Of a stretch of 41,068 nt of DNA, positions 8,639 through 17,221 are shown piece by piece. Origin of the DNA: an uncultured Eubacterium sp. (GTDB lineage: Bacteria > Bacillota > Clostridia > Lachnospirales > Lachnospiraceae); the NCBI GenBank assembly GCA_910586045.1, contig CAJUIH010000017.1, forward strand, positions 1-41,068, in the 5' to 3' direction. The position numbers and the translations under genes were made by a program. The notes below the pieces were generated by a model that saw only the letters and a program-made list of their open reading frames with translations, had not been told where the DNA came from and did not search any database. How positions within the stretch are numbered: the stretch's first letter is position 1; each line of letters opens with the position of its first letter.

Positions 8639-9221
8639 GTTTTCTTCCTCCTTTTCGAATCATTCCGGCAAATAACCGCAGCGTCCATGCCAGAAAACGG
8701 CGGAACAGCCGGCAGCCAAGCGCCGTAAACGCAGCGCCGCTTCCAATAGAAAACAACCCCATGCCTGTGCAGGTCAGAAACACCGCCATGCTTTTTGGAA
8801 GCACCGTAAACCCCGCTAAGACCGTAAGCGGCCCGACAATGACCATACAGGCCGCCACCAAAATAAAGGAAACCAGCAGCGCCCCGATTACAATGACCAC
8901 ACTGCCAAGCAGGATGATACCCGCAAACAGCAGCGGAAGCGCGATCGGAGCCGCGCATAAAGCAAGTACCGCCACCCATAGCGCATTCATCCCCCTGCGC
9001 ACATCCTTGATCGGCTCTTCGGAATAATGCAGCGCCATATCCCTTATAATCTGCTCTGCCGCTTCCTGCGGGCTGCCGAGGTCTTCGATCGCTTTTTGTT
9101 CATTTTCCGGACCCGCATCCGCAAAATATTCTTCATAATAATCAACTGCGTGCATAAAATCCTCTTTTGGAAGACGCTTTAATTTTTCTTTGAGCTGGCG
9201 CATATACTCCTGCTTATTCAT
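8625..9221 (-). CDS. DUF1700 family membrane protein
   Basis: 198 residues from the ATG at 9219-9221, which has GGAGG about 9 bases upstream; the longer frame to 9392 runs through padR and has no ribosome binding site. The N-terminus MNKQEYMRQLKEKLKRLPKE and the segment YYEEYFADAGPENEQKAIEDLGSP are the conserved DUF1700 helical head. Four hydrophobic segments follow (about 85-185). The head is often found in envelope-stress proteins controlled by PadR. The gene overlaps padR by 8 bases and the DUF4097 gene by 14 bases, implying coupled translation. Confidence 0.88.
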   Translation of the reverse strand: MNKQEYMRQLKEKLKRLPKEDFMHAVDYYEEYFADAGPENEQKAIEDLGSPQEAAEQIIRDMALHYSEEPIKDVRRGMNALWVAVLALCAAPIALPLLFAGIILLGSVVIVIGALLVSFILVAACMVIVGPLTVLAGFTVLPKSMAVFLTCTGMGLFSIGSGAAFTALGCRLFRRFLAWTLRLFAGMIRKGGRKHAES

Positions 9222-9561
9222 TTTTTTCCTCCTTTCCTCCCTCTGCCGCATCACGGCTGCAATCCAAAATTTCACGAACCGCCGCGGTATAAGTGTTCCA
9301 TTCCTGTTCCAACTGCTCCTGGTATGCTTTTCCTTTTTCTGTGATCTGATAATATTTGCGGTTTCTGCCCTGATACGGCTGGTCATACGCATTGACGCAC
9401 TGCTGCTCGGACAGCCTGCGCAAAACCGGATACAGCGTAGAATCTTTCATTTGCGAAACCCGTTTCATCTGCTGGCTGATCTGGTACCCATAGCTGTCTT
9501 CCCGCAGGATCAGCGATAAAACAAACAGTTCCATAAGCGGTGGATTTAGCGGATAAGTCAT
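9214..9561 (-). CDS. PadR family transcriptional regulator
   Basis: A 115-residue winged helix protein of the short PadR class. LMELFVLSLILREDSYGYQI, MKDSTLYPVLRRLSEQQCV and NRKYYQITEKGKAYQEQLEQEWNTY show the helix-turn-helix, the wing (usually RRYYxIT) and the C-terminal dimerisation helix. AAAGGAGC lies 6 bases before the ATG. It is first in the operon with DUF1700 and DUF4097 and most likely represses its own promoter, which carries a palindrome over the -10 box. Confidence 0.93.
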   Translation of the reverse strand: MTYPLNPPLMELFVLSLILREDSYGYQISQQMKRVSQMKDSTLYPVLRRLSEQQCVNAYDQPYQGRNRKYYQITEKGKAYQEQLEQEWNTYTAAVREILDCSRDAAEGGKEEKNE

Positions 9562-9634
9562 GCTTTGCTCCTTTCTTTTTGTTGTTATACCATTTTAAAA
9601 TATATTTCAATCTTAAATATATATCTGATATGCT

Positions 9635-9666
9635 TATATTATATTTCATATAATATATATTGTCAA
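9635..9666 (-). promoter_or_regulatory. Perfect sigma-A promoter of the padR operon with an overlapping palindrome
   Basis: On the minus strand TTGACA (9661-9666) and TATAAT (9638-9643) both match consensus exactly with a 17-base spacer. A perfect 10-bp inverted repeat (9635-9644 and 9648-9657) covers the -10 box and most of the spacer. A promoter this strong normally needs tight control, so the palindrome is the likely PadR operator. Confidence 0.8.
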
Positions 9667-9744
9667 GTTATAATATCGAGAATATAAAAAATTTGTAGCT
9701 CCCTTGGCAATTTCCACATATACCTTTTTTCTTTGACTGGCCAG

Positions 9745-9785
9745 GGCCTGCGGGGACACCCGGATGCGGGACGCAGGGCTTGCAT
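9745..9785 (+). repeat. Dispersed GC-rich palindromic repeat, copy A (short)
   Basis: The segment TGCGGGGAC-x-CC-x-GGATG-x-GGGACGCAGG followed by GCTTGC matches, with few differences, the minus-strand sequence at 35750-35785 (copy C), and its core resembles 24711-24735 (copy B). Within the copy CCTGCG pairs with CGCAGG, and CCCG with CGGG. Its end supplies the TTGCAT -35 box of the next promoter. Confidence 0.55.
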
Positions 9786-9807
9786 TTGCACATGATTCTG
9801 CTATAAT
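9780..9807 (+). promoter_or_regulatory. Predicted promoter of the yfhO-gtrB pair
   Basis: TTGCAT (9780-9785) and a perfect TATAAT (9802-9807) are separated by 16 bases. The -35 box lies at the edge of repeat copy A. Confidence 0.5.
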
Positions 9808-9955
9808 AAGCACATGCGAAAAAACAGCAAACACGTTTTTGGCGAATCCGTCCCGATCTTGGCGCTTAAATCACAAATGATACAAAAACCATAATAAAAT
9901 GCAGCGGTTTTGCCTACACTGATTAAGATAGAAAAACAGAAAGGGAACCGTAAAA

Positions 9956-12676
9956 ATGAAACCTGCAAGTAAAAACCGTTATTATCCGTATTATACACTT
10001 TGTTTTTGTGCTGCCTGCCTTGTCGTATTTTACTGGTTTCTGTCCGCGGACACGACTCTTGTATGGAAAACAGACGGAGAAAACCAGCATTTTAAAGCCC
10101 TGGTCTATTATGGGCGTTATCTGCGTTCCATTGCCGTCGAGCTTCTAACAAACCACCGCCTGGTGATTCCAAACTGGGAATTTGCCCTCGGTGAGGGAAA
10201 TGATGTGCTTGGCACCCTGCATTATTACGTGATCGGAGACCCTTTTGCGGCATTGTCTGTCTTTGTGCCGACTGCCTATATGGGCCTGTTTTATAACGCT
10301 ATGATGGTTGTCCGGCTCTATCTGGCTGGCACGGCTTTTTCCTGCCTCTGCCTGCATACCGGGCAAAAAAGCAGATCCGGCGTACTGGCGGGCGCATTGA
10401 CTTATGTATTTTGTTACTGGGCGCTGTTAAATGCCGCGAAGCATCCTTATTTTTTAAATCCTATGATCTATCTGCCGCTGCTTATTTTGGGCGTAGAAAA
10501 GGTCCTGGATCAGAAACGGCCTTATTTGCTGATCGGCGCTGTGTTCCTTTCCGCGGTCAGCAACTTTTATTTCTTTTATATTCTAGTTATGCTGACGGTT
10601 ATTTATGTAATCGCGCGGCTGTTGTTTCGTTTTCGCAAAGATCCGCGGACGCTGTTTCGCATGCTTTTATCGATCACAGCTTACAGTTTTGCCGGCGTGA
10701 TGGCCGCGGCTGTTATACTGCTGCCTGTATTGTATGCTTTTTTATCGGACGCGCGTATGTCCGTAAACGGAAACTGGCCGTTATTTTACCCATGGAGTTA
10801 TTACCGCAAACTGCCCGCGCTGTTTTTTACCCCTGATTCGGCAAACTGGCTCTGTATGGGATTTTCCATCCCTGTCTTTCCTGCCGTATGTATGCTGGTA
10901 CAAAGACGCAGGCAGCATGGTTTTTTGTTTTGTGTGACAATCCTATGCCTAATTGCGGCGCTGCTGCCGATCCCGGGAAAATTTTTAAGCGCCTGCTCCT
11001 TAATCGGTAACCGTTACTCGTTTGCCCTGGCCCTGGCCGCTGCCTATACGTTAACTGTCCTGTGGGAACCGATGCTTGCGTTAACACGAAAAGAATGCCT
11101 GTTTTTATTTGCGGCAGCCGGGATCGAACTGGCCCTGTGCCTGCTGCCCGGTCACCCGCATCCGGTACGGGCCGCCTTGTTCCCTGCCATGACCCTTTTG
11201 CTCATATGGATCCTTTATCCGGGAATGGTAGATGGAAAACCGCTTTTTTCCTATATGCGCAGAAAGCAGATTGTGTTTGCTTTTGTGCTGTTTAGCGTTT
11301 TTTGCAACAGCTACCTGAAATACCACGTCGACGACTATGTATCGGAGCATGTAAAAACAGAGGATTTAAACAACCATTTATATGCAAATGAAACCGCCGC
11401 AATCAAAAAAGCGGCCGACGACGACGGTTATAACGGATTTTACCGTTACTCCGGCCGCAGCCTGACCAGCAATGCCGGACTGATTGCCGCCCTTTCCTCA
11501 ACGCGCTATTACTGGTCGCTGTCCAATGCCGCGGTATCCGATTTTAGAGACGCACTTGCTATGCGGGAATATATCCAGTACAACTATATGGGATACGACG
11601 ATCGGGCCGCGCTGCTTTCACTGGCAGGCGTCCGTTATTACGCGTCCCCGGCCAAAGATGCCGCCAGGGCGCCTTATGGTTTTTCCGACCTGGATACGAT
11701 ACGGATTGCGCATGCGCCTGCTTACCATATTTATCGGAATGACTATGTGCTGCCCATCGCTTATACGTATGACAACTATCTGGCCAGACAAACCTGGGAC
11801 ACGCTGCCGCCGTTGAAAAAACAGTCCGCTATGCTGCAGGCGGCGCTCTTAGACCCGGATCCTGCCGCCGGCCAAAGCCTGAAAAATTTCAAACAGGCGG
11901 CGCCCCGGTTTACGGACAAAAAAGCCCCCTATCGGATCGTCTGCCATAAAGATGTATCCCTAAAAGACAACCGCTTTACGGTTCGTTCGGATTTTACATC
12001 CGCAACCATCCAATTTTACGCGGAGCCGGACAGCGAAACCTACCTGTCACTGCAGGGGTTTGATTTTGTTTCCGCTAATCCCGCCGAGACAATGGCTGAC
12101 CTAAAGCTGACCGCATCCAACGGCTTTGCGAAAAAACTAACCTACTATAATGCGAACGATCCGCGCCGCTATAATAACCGGCACGATTTTACCGTATGTT
12201 TTGGTTATGACAAAGAGGCGGTAACTTCTGTAACGATCCGTTTTTCCAGCGCAGGCACGTATTCGTTTGACGCGCTGGAAATCCTGTGCCAGCCCATGGA
12301 CGGCTACGCCGGACAGATCTCGCGGCTTAGTAAGGATGTACTAAAGCAGGTAACCATCGGGGTCGATTCCGTTTCCGGCTCCATTACATTGGACCGTCCA
12401 AAAATCTTATGCCTGTCGATTCCATACAGCGCGGGCTGGACGGCTGCAGTGGATGGCAAAAAAGCAGTGCTTCTGCGGGCAAACTTAAAAAATATGGCCC
12501 TGCCGCTGGATGCCGGAAACCACCGGATCGAACTGTATTATCAAACGCCGCTGCAAAAAGAAGGATGGATCGTTTCCATCTGCGGTTTGTTCGTTATAGG
12601 CGTTATATGGATTTGTACGGAACGGAAATATAAAAACAAGAGAAAAGAAGAAAGTAGATACAAAGATGATGAATGA
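9956..12676 (+). CDS. YfhO family polytopic membrane protein
   Basis: 906 residues with AAAGGGAACC upstream. The first 470 or so residues hold about a dozen hydrophobic segments. TDGENQHFKALVYYGRYLRS after the first segment and the phrase NWEFALGEGNDVLGTLHYYVIGDP are typical of YfhO proteins, GT-C-fold relatives implicated in glycosylation of lipoteichoic acid and other envelope polymers. A large outer domain (about 470-860) with HAPAYHIYRNDYVLPIAYTYD and IPYSAGWTAAVDGKKAVL ends in one last membrane helix (about 870-892). It overlaps the following glycosyltransferase gene by 11 bases. YfhO-type enzymes use lipid-linked sugars that such a glycosyltransferase makes, so the pair probably works together. 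A second such pair is at 38.5-41.1 kb. Confidence 0.88.
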   Translation: MKPASKNRYYPYYTLCFCAACLVVFYWFLSADTTLVWKTDGENQHFKALVYYGRYLRSIAVELLTNHRLVIPNWEFALGEGNDVLGTLHYYVIGDPFAALSVFVPTAYMGLFYNAMMVVRLYLAGTAFSCLCLHTGQKSRSGVLAGALTYVFCYWALLNAAKHPYFLNPMIYLPLLILGVEKVLDQKRPYLLIGAVFLSAVSNFYFFYILVMLTVIYVIARLLFRFRKDPRTLFRMLLSITAYSFAGVMAAAVILLPVLYAFLSDARMSVNGNWPLFYPWSYYRKLPALFFTPDSANWLCMGFSIPVFPAVCMLVQRRRQHGFLFCVTILCLIAALLPIPGKFLSACSLIGNRYSFALALAAAYTLTVLWEPMLALTRKECLFLFAAAGIELALCLLPGHPHPVRAALFPAMTLLLIWILYPGMVDGKPLFSYMRRKQIVFAFVLFSVFCNSYLKYHVDDYVSEHVKTEDLNNHLYANETAAIKKAADDDGYNGFYRYSGRSLTSNAGLIAALSSTRYYWSLSNAAVSDFRDALAMREYIQYNYMGYDDRAALLSLAGVRYYASPAKDAARAPYGFSDLDTIRIAHAPAYHIYRNDYVLPIAYTYDNYLARQTWDTLPPLKKQSAMLQAALLDPDPAAGQSLKNFKQAAPRFTDKKAPYRIVCHKDVSLKDNRFTVRSDFTSATIQFYAEPDSETYLSLQGFDFVSANPAETMADLKLTASNGFAKKLTYYNANDPRRYNNRHDFTVCFGYDKEAVTSVTIRFSSAGTYSFDALEILCQPMDGYAGQISRLSKDVLKQVTIGVDSVSGSITLDRPKILCLSIPYSAGWTAAVDGKKAVLLRANLKNMALPLDAGNHRIELYYQTPLQKEGWIVSICGLFVIGVIWICTERKYKNKRKEESRYKDDE

Positions 12677-13643
12677 AAATAGAACGCCAATGCAGCCGGA
12701 CTTGCTGACATTGATCGTCCCTTGCTACAATGAACAGGAATCGCTGCCGCTTTTTTATAAGGAAGCAGCCAAAGTACTGCAATCCATGGGCTGTCCATAC
12801 GAACTGTTATTTATCAATGACGGTTCCACCGACCAGACGCTGCAGGTATTAAAAGAACTGGCGCAGACGGACAGCCATGTCTATTACCTTTCCTTTTCCA
12901 GAAACTTTGGGAAAGAATCTGCCATTTATGCCGGATTTTGCAATGCGCACGGCGGCTATGTCGCGGTAATGGACGCGGATCTGCAGGATCCCCCAAGCCT
13001 GCTGCCGCAAATGCTGGCGCTCATCCAAAGCGGGGAATATGACAGTGTGGCGACCAGGCGGGTTACGCGGGAAAACGAACCGCCCATTCGAAGCTGGTTT
13101 GCCAGGAGGTTCTACCAGTTGATCAACCGTATTTCAGACGCTGATATTGTGGACGGGGCCAGAGATTTCCGGCTGATGAAACGGGAAATGGTGGACGCCA
13201 TCCTCTCCATGGGGGAATATAACCGCTTTTCCAAAGGGATTTTCGGCTGGATCGGTTTCCGTACCTGCTGGCTGCCTTACAAAAATGTAGAACGTGTAGC
13301 CGGAGAAACCAAATGGAGTTTCTGGAAACTGTTTAAATATGCCATAGACGGCATCATCAACTTCTCACAAATGCCTTTGCATATCGCATCCTGGTTTGGG
13401 ATCTTTATGACATTTATCGCTTTTTTTATGCTGGCGTTTATCATTGTAAGACGGCTTGTGTTCGGCGACCCGGTTATGGGGTGGGCTTCCCTGATCTGCG
13501 TAATTATCTTTATCGGCGGAATCCAGCTTTTCTGCTTCGGCATTATGGGGCAATACATTGCCAAAACCTATATGGAAACAAAAAAACGGCCGCATTACAT
13601 TTTATCGGAAAGCAATCTGGCGGATGCAAAGAAAATTTCATAA
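12666..13643 (+). CDS. GtrB/DPM1-like GT2 glycosyltransferase (polyprenyl-phosphate sugar transferase)
   Basis: 325 residues. GT-A fold family 2 motifs are clear: TLIVPCYNEQESLPLFY, FINDGSTDQT, FSRNFGKESAIYAG and the metal-binding DADLQDPP. Then come ARDFRLMKREMVDAI and KWSFWKLFKYAIDGI, and two C-terminal membrane helices (about 235-260 and 270-295), the layout of GtrB and related enzymes that move a sugar from UDP-sugar to undecaprenyl phosphate. The start overlaps the yfhO stop by 11 bases; ATGATG offers two starts and I use the first. It ends 13 bases before the converging histidine kinase gene, with no clear terminator between. Confidence 0.92.
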   Translation: MMNENRTPMQPDLLTLIVPCYNEQESLPLFYKEAAKVLQSMGCPYELLFINDGSTDQTLQVLKELAQTDSHVYYLSFSRNFGKESAIYAGFCNAHGGYVAVMDADLQDPPSLLPQMLALIQSGEYDSVATRRVTRENEPPIRSWFARRFYQLINRISDADIVDGARDFRLMKREMVDAILSMGEYNRFSKGIFGWIGFRTCWLPYKNVERVAGETKWSFWKLFKYAIDGIINFSQMPLHIASWFGIFMTFIAFFMLAFIIVRRLVFGDPVMGWASLICVIIFIGGIQLFCFGIMGQYIAKTYMETKKRPHYILSESNLADAKKIS

Positions 13644-13656
13644 GCGGCACGCCGTT

Positions 13657-14592
13657 TCAATCGCATCCACGGGATATGCGCCCTTTTTCACAAGCCGCAA
13701 ATATGACTTTGACCGTAAAGATTCCATCCGTTAAATCCGCCTGCGCGGATCCGCCCATCGCTTCGGCAAACTGTTTGACAATCGCAAGGCCAAGCCCCGT
13801 GCTTTTCGGCGTACGTGATAGCTCTGTTGTATAAAAGCGATCAAAAATAGATTCGATATCGCTTTTTTCTATGCTGTCCGTGCGGTTTGCCGCCGTAATC
13901 ACTGCCTGGCCTTTTTGCCTGTCCACGGAAAACCGGTACGCGCCGTTTCCGTGGACAAGCGCATTCTTGATCAGGTTTTCTATAATCCTCTTTACCCCTC
14001 CCGCATCTGCTATAATATACAGCGGCGTTTGCCCGGTTTCTATCGCCGGTTCACAGCCTGCCTGGACAAAATCGCCGTAAAATAAAGCGATCGTATCCGC
14101 AAACAGATTGTTTAAGTTGATCCTGCTGCATTGAAAAATCTGTTCCCCAGCTTCCACCCTGGCATATGCAAAAAGCTGGTCGAGCAGATCCGCTACATCG
14201 TCCATGCGCTTTTCTATTTTGCCGATATACAGCATCCGTTTTTCCTCCCTTCCCGCGGCGCCGCGTAAAAGCATCTGTGTATACCCCTTTGCACTTGTAA
14301 GCGGTGTGCGGATGTCATGGGAAATGCCCAGGATGGTTTCGCGGTAACTCCGGTTTTTCTGCCTTAACTGCGCCATCCTTTCACGGTCTTTTTCCCTGAT
14401 CCGATTCAGCATACGGATCAGTTCCTCCGTCTTTCCAATCCTGCAGCAGGAAGTCAGGCGCAGGTTCGTTTCTTCATGCTCCAGCAGGCAAAGCTGCGCC
14501 AGCAGATGATGGATCTGGCGCTTGTAAAAATATAGCCGTACGCTTACATAGACTACCGCTGCGGCCAGCATACCAATTAACAGTATTGCCAT
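13657..14592 (-). CDS. Sensor histidine kinase of an ABC-transporter defence module
   Basis: 311 residues from the ATG at 14590-14592 (GGAG about 10 bases upstream); the frame extends to 14799 without support. A single N-terminal membrane helix (about 2-22) and a coiled segment precede HisKA with the phospho-acceptor in GISHDIRTPLTS, then HATPase_c with IENLIKNALVHG (N box) and STGLGLAIVKQF (G box). No outer sensory domain is present, so it may sense through the neighbouring transporter. It is the last gene after the response regulator, ABC ATPase and permease, and resembles kinases of lantibiotic-resistance loci such as CprK. Confidence 0.9.
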   Translation of the reverse strand: MAILLIGMLAAAVVYVSVRLYFYKRQIHHLLAQLCLLEHEETNLRLTSCCRIGKTEELIRMLNRIREKDRERMAQLRQKNRSYRETILGISHDIRTPLTSAKGYTQMLLRGAAGREEKRMLYIGKIEKRMDDVADLLDQLFAYARVEAGEQIFQCSRINLNNLFADTIALFYGDFVQAGCEPAIETGQTPLYIIADAGGVKRIIENLIKNALVHGNGAYRFSVDRQKGQAVITAANRTDSIEKSDIESIFDRFYTTELSRTPKSTGLGLAIVKQFAEAMGGSAQADLTDGIFTVKVIFAACEKGRISRGCD

Positions 14593-14654
14593 GTGGGAAG
14601 CTCTCCTTTTTGGTTTTTCTGCGGTACTTTTGCTCCATCGGGACAGGGCACTGG

Positions 14655-15449
14655 CTATTTGATATCTTCCCTGAAAAAATGGAACATCCCCGCTGCCAGC
14701 GACACTAGCAGCCACACTGCCGCAATGATCCCGGAGCGGATCATAAACGAGGGCGGAATATCCGTATCCGGACAGCCTGCAATCACGTTCATAATCCAAT
14801 ACTCCGATATCCGCACAGACGAACCGAATGCCCCCGCCGCAAGGTCAATCCCCTGGAACAGAAAGCCGGAAAACAGCATAATTCCAAGGATCGAACAACA
14901 GATGCCTGCCGCCATGCTGCGCGTAACCTCACACACCATCATAATAATCGCCGTATAAGCGGTCAGGTACACGATGTGCATAGAAAGATAGGAAGCAGCC
15001 CCGGCAAGAACAGGCCAGGCAAGCTGGCCGGGGCCCCAGGCAATTACGGCTCCGATTAAAACCGCAAGGGCTGTCAGCAGGTAAATGGCGACCGCCCCTA
15101 ATTCTGCGGCCAAAAATTTTGCCATATAAATTCCCTTCCTGGAAAAGCCTTTGCCTACAAAATTTTTGATTGCGCCGCTGCTGTAATCTGTGATCACAAA
15201 GATACAGATAAAAACAGTAGCAAAGAGAATCGTATTGCTTTTCGCATACATTTGATGCAGCATATAAAAAATATTATTTTCTGCCATTCTTTCCAATTGC
15301 TGCACCTGCGCATTGCCGATCATCTGGTTTTCCACCAGCATACGGAACAGGTAGGCAATGGCCGTAAATAGGACTGTCAGGACGCAGGTAATCTGAAAAG
15401 CCGTACATTTCCTTAGTTTATAAAACTCCGCGCGCAGTAAATTTACCAT
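14655..15449 (-). CDS. ABC-2 type transporter permease
   Basis: 264 residues with six hydrophobic segments and the usual N-terminus MVNLLRAEFYKLRK. TDYSSGAIKNFVGKGFSRKGIYMAKFL is the conserved cytoplasmic coupling segment of this permease class (lantibiotic immunity/bacitracin export group). Its start overlaps the ATPase gene by 7 bases. With only one permease gene present, the transporter is probably a homodimer of membrane subunits. Confidence 0.88.
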   Translation of the reverse strand: MVNLLRAEFYKLRKCTAFQITCVLTVLFTAIAYLFRMLVENQMIGNAQVQQLERMAENNIFYMLHQMYAKSNTILFATVFICIFVITDYSSGAIKNFVGKGFSRKGIYMAKFLAAELGAVAIYLLTALAVLIGAVIAWGPGQLAWPVLAGAASYLSMHIVYLTAYTAIIMMVCEVTRSMAAGICCSILGIMLFSGFLFQGIDLAAGAFGSSVRISEYWIMNVIAGCPDTDIPPSFMIRSGIIAAVWLLVSLAAGMFHFFREDIK

Positions 15450-16390
15450 GATGATACCTCCTGTTCGTTTTCCAGCAGGTCCATAAAATAACTTTCCAGG
15501 TCCTGCCCCGCCAGATAGCTTTCTTTTACACCTACTCCCGCAAGCGCCAGCCGCTGGTTTATTTGCGCAAAATTTTCAAGCTGTTCATAGATACGTATCA
15601 CATGGCGTTCCGGCACGTCATAGTCCTTAATCTTTAGTTCTTCCTCCAACAGGTGAACCGCCTGTTCTGTATGGTCCACCACGATCCGCTGGCATCTGCG
15701 GCATTTCGCTGCCAAATCCTGGGCGTCCAGTTCTTCTACCAATTCGCCGCCGCAGATCATGCCGTAAACCGTAGCGATTTTGGACAGTTCCCCCAGGATA
15801 TGACTTGCAATCAGCATGGTGATCGCCCGCTCTTGATTCAGCTTTTGCAGCAGATTTCGGATTTGCCTAATCCCCTGCGGATCCAGCCCGTTGATCGGTT
15901 CATCCAAAATTAAAAAATCCGGATTTCGAAGCAGCGCCATTGCGATACCGAGACGCTGCTTCATACCCATCGAAAAATCCGCGGTTTTTTTGTTTCCGGC
16001 ATCCTCCAGCCCGATAAAGGCAAGCATGTCACGCACGGCATTTCGATCGGTAATCCCATAAGCCCGTCTGACTGTTTCCAGATTTTCCGCAGCCGTCATG
16101 CCCCGGTACAGCCCCGGCTGTTCAATTAACGTACCGATGCGTACCCGCTGCCTTTCTAAGTCCGTGCTGCCAAACAGCTCGATTTCCCCCGCGTCCGGTC
16201 TGGCCAGGCCGGCGACCATACGCATAAAGGTCGTCTTTCCGGCTCCGTTTTTTCCGATAAAACCGTAAATATCCCCTTTTTTCACATGCATCGTGACATT
16301 TTGCACTACTTTGCGTCCGCTGTAGATCTTAGTCAGGCCCGTCGTCTTTAAAATAAATTCCTGCGGCCTTTTCCTATCTTTTTGTTCCAT
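15443..16390 (-). CDS. ABC transporter ATP-binding protein (BcrA/LanF-like)
   Basis: 315 residues. Walker A GKNGAGKTT, Q-loop IEQPGLY, signature FSMGMKQRL (the degenerate SMGMKQR form typical of drug and lantibiotic exporters), Walker B FLILDEPINGLDPQ and switch ASHILGE are all present. The C-terminal 90 residues are the extension found in this subfamily. GGGAGGCGGAA precedes the ATG. The 113-base gap to the response regulator gene could hold a promoter, but I did not find a convincing one. Confidence 0.92.
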   Translation of the reverse strand: MEQKDRKRPQEFILKTTGLTKIYSGRKVVQNVTMHVKKGDIYGFIGKNGAGKTTFMRMVAGLARPDAGEIELFGSTDLERQRVRIGTLIEQPGLYRGMTAAENLETVRRAYGITDRNAVRDMLAFIGLEDAGNKKTADFSMGMKQRLGIAMALLRNPDFLILDEPINGLDPQGIRQIRNLLQKLNQERAITMLIASHILGELSKIATVYGMICGGELVEELDAQDLAAKCRRCQRIVVDHTEQAVHLLEEELKIKDYDVPERHVIRIYEQLENFAQINQRLALAGVGVKESYLAGQDLESYFMDLLENEQEVSSW

Positions 16391-16503
16391 TTCCGCCTCC
16401 CTGTCTGTGTTTTTTAACAGCCTGCCAAAACACGGCCCGCTGCTGCTTACAAATCCAGTCTAGCAGACATGATTTTAGAAACTTTAGGAAAAGTATAAAG
16501 AAA

Positions 16504-17199
16504 TCATAAAGTTTTCATTTTAAACCCGATCCCCCACACCGTCTGGATATAAGGCTGCGATCCGCCCGCTTTTGCCAGTTTTTTCCGCAGATTGCTGATA
16601 TGCACGTTTACCGCGTTCTCTTCCCCTACAAACTCCTCATTCCAGACCGATTCATATATATTATTTTTGGTAAATACTTTTTGCGGGTTTGACATAAAAA
16701 GCTCCAGGATCAAATATTCCCGCCTGGTCAGGGAGACTTCCCGGCCGCAGACGGTGACCCTGTGCCGGTCTGGTTCGATTACAAGATCCCGAAACGTCAG
16801 ACGCCCCGCGGCCTGCCCCATACCGCCGACCGTCCCGTTTCTGCGCAGTACGGCCAAAAGCCTGGCTAGAAGTTCTTGTGTATCAAAAGGCTTTACCAGA
16901 TAATCATCCGCCCCCGCCCGAAGCAGCTCTACCCTCGTAAGGACCGCATCCTTTGCGGAAGTCACAATGACACAGATGTCTGTCCCCCATGCCCGGATTT
17001 TTTCTAGCAGCTCCTCGCCCGGCATGCCGGGAAGCATCAGGTCCAGGATGACCGCGGCCGGCTTTTCCTTTTCGATACAAAGCAGCGCCTCGGTTCCTGA
17101 ATATGCCGCCTTTACCGTATATCCGTTTTCCAGCAGCAGCGCTGCCAGCATTTCGTTTATTTCGCTGTCATCCTCTACAATTAAAATGTATGCGCCCAT
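16504..17199 (-). CDS. OmpR-family response regulator
   Basis: 231 residues. The receiver domain has the acidic pair EDD (9-11), phospho-acceptor D53 in ILDLMLPG, the switch TSAK and lysine in KPFD. The C-terminal winged helix carries LTRREYLILELFMSNPQKVFTKNNIYESVW and VHISNLRKKL. GGGGGACATGCC precedes the ATG. It starts 22 bases after argD in the same direction, which may only be an accident of gene order. Its partner is the kinase at 13657-14592. Confidence 0.94.
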   Translation of the reverse strand: MGAYILIVEDDSEINEMLAALLLENGYTVKAAYSGTEALLCIEKEKPAAVILDLMLPGMPGEELLEKIRAWGTDICVIVTSAKDAVLTRVELLRAGADDYLVKPFDTQELLARLLAVLRRNGTVGGMGQAAGRLTFRDLVIEPDRHRVTVCGREVSLTRREYLILELFMSNPQKVFTKNNIYESVWNEEFVGEENAVNVHISNLRKKLAKAGGSQPYIQTVWGIGFKMKTL

Positions 17200-17221
17200 G
17201 GCATGTCCCCCTGCCGCACTC

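Larger units (their letters stand above)
9562..9955. other. Divergent intergenic region between padR and the yfhO-like gene
   Basis: It holds the padR promoter and palindrome (9635-9666), a GC-rich REP-like repeat copy (9745-9785), the predicted yfhO promoter (9780-9807) and a leader of about 140 bases with no structure I recognise. No further gene is seen. Confidence 0.6.
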
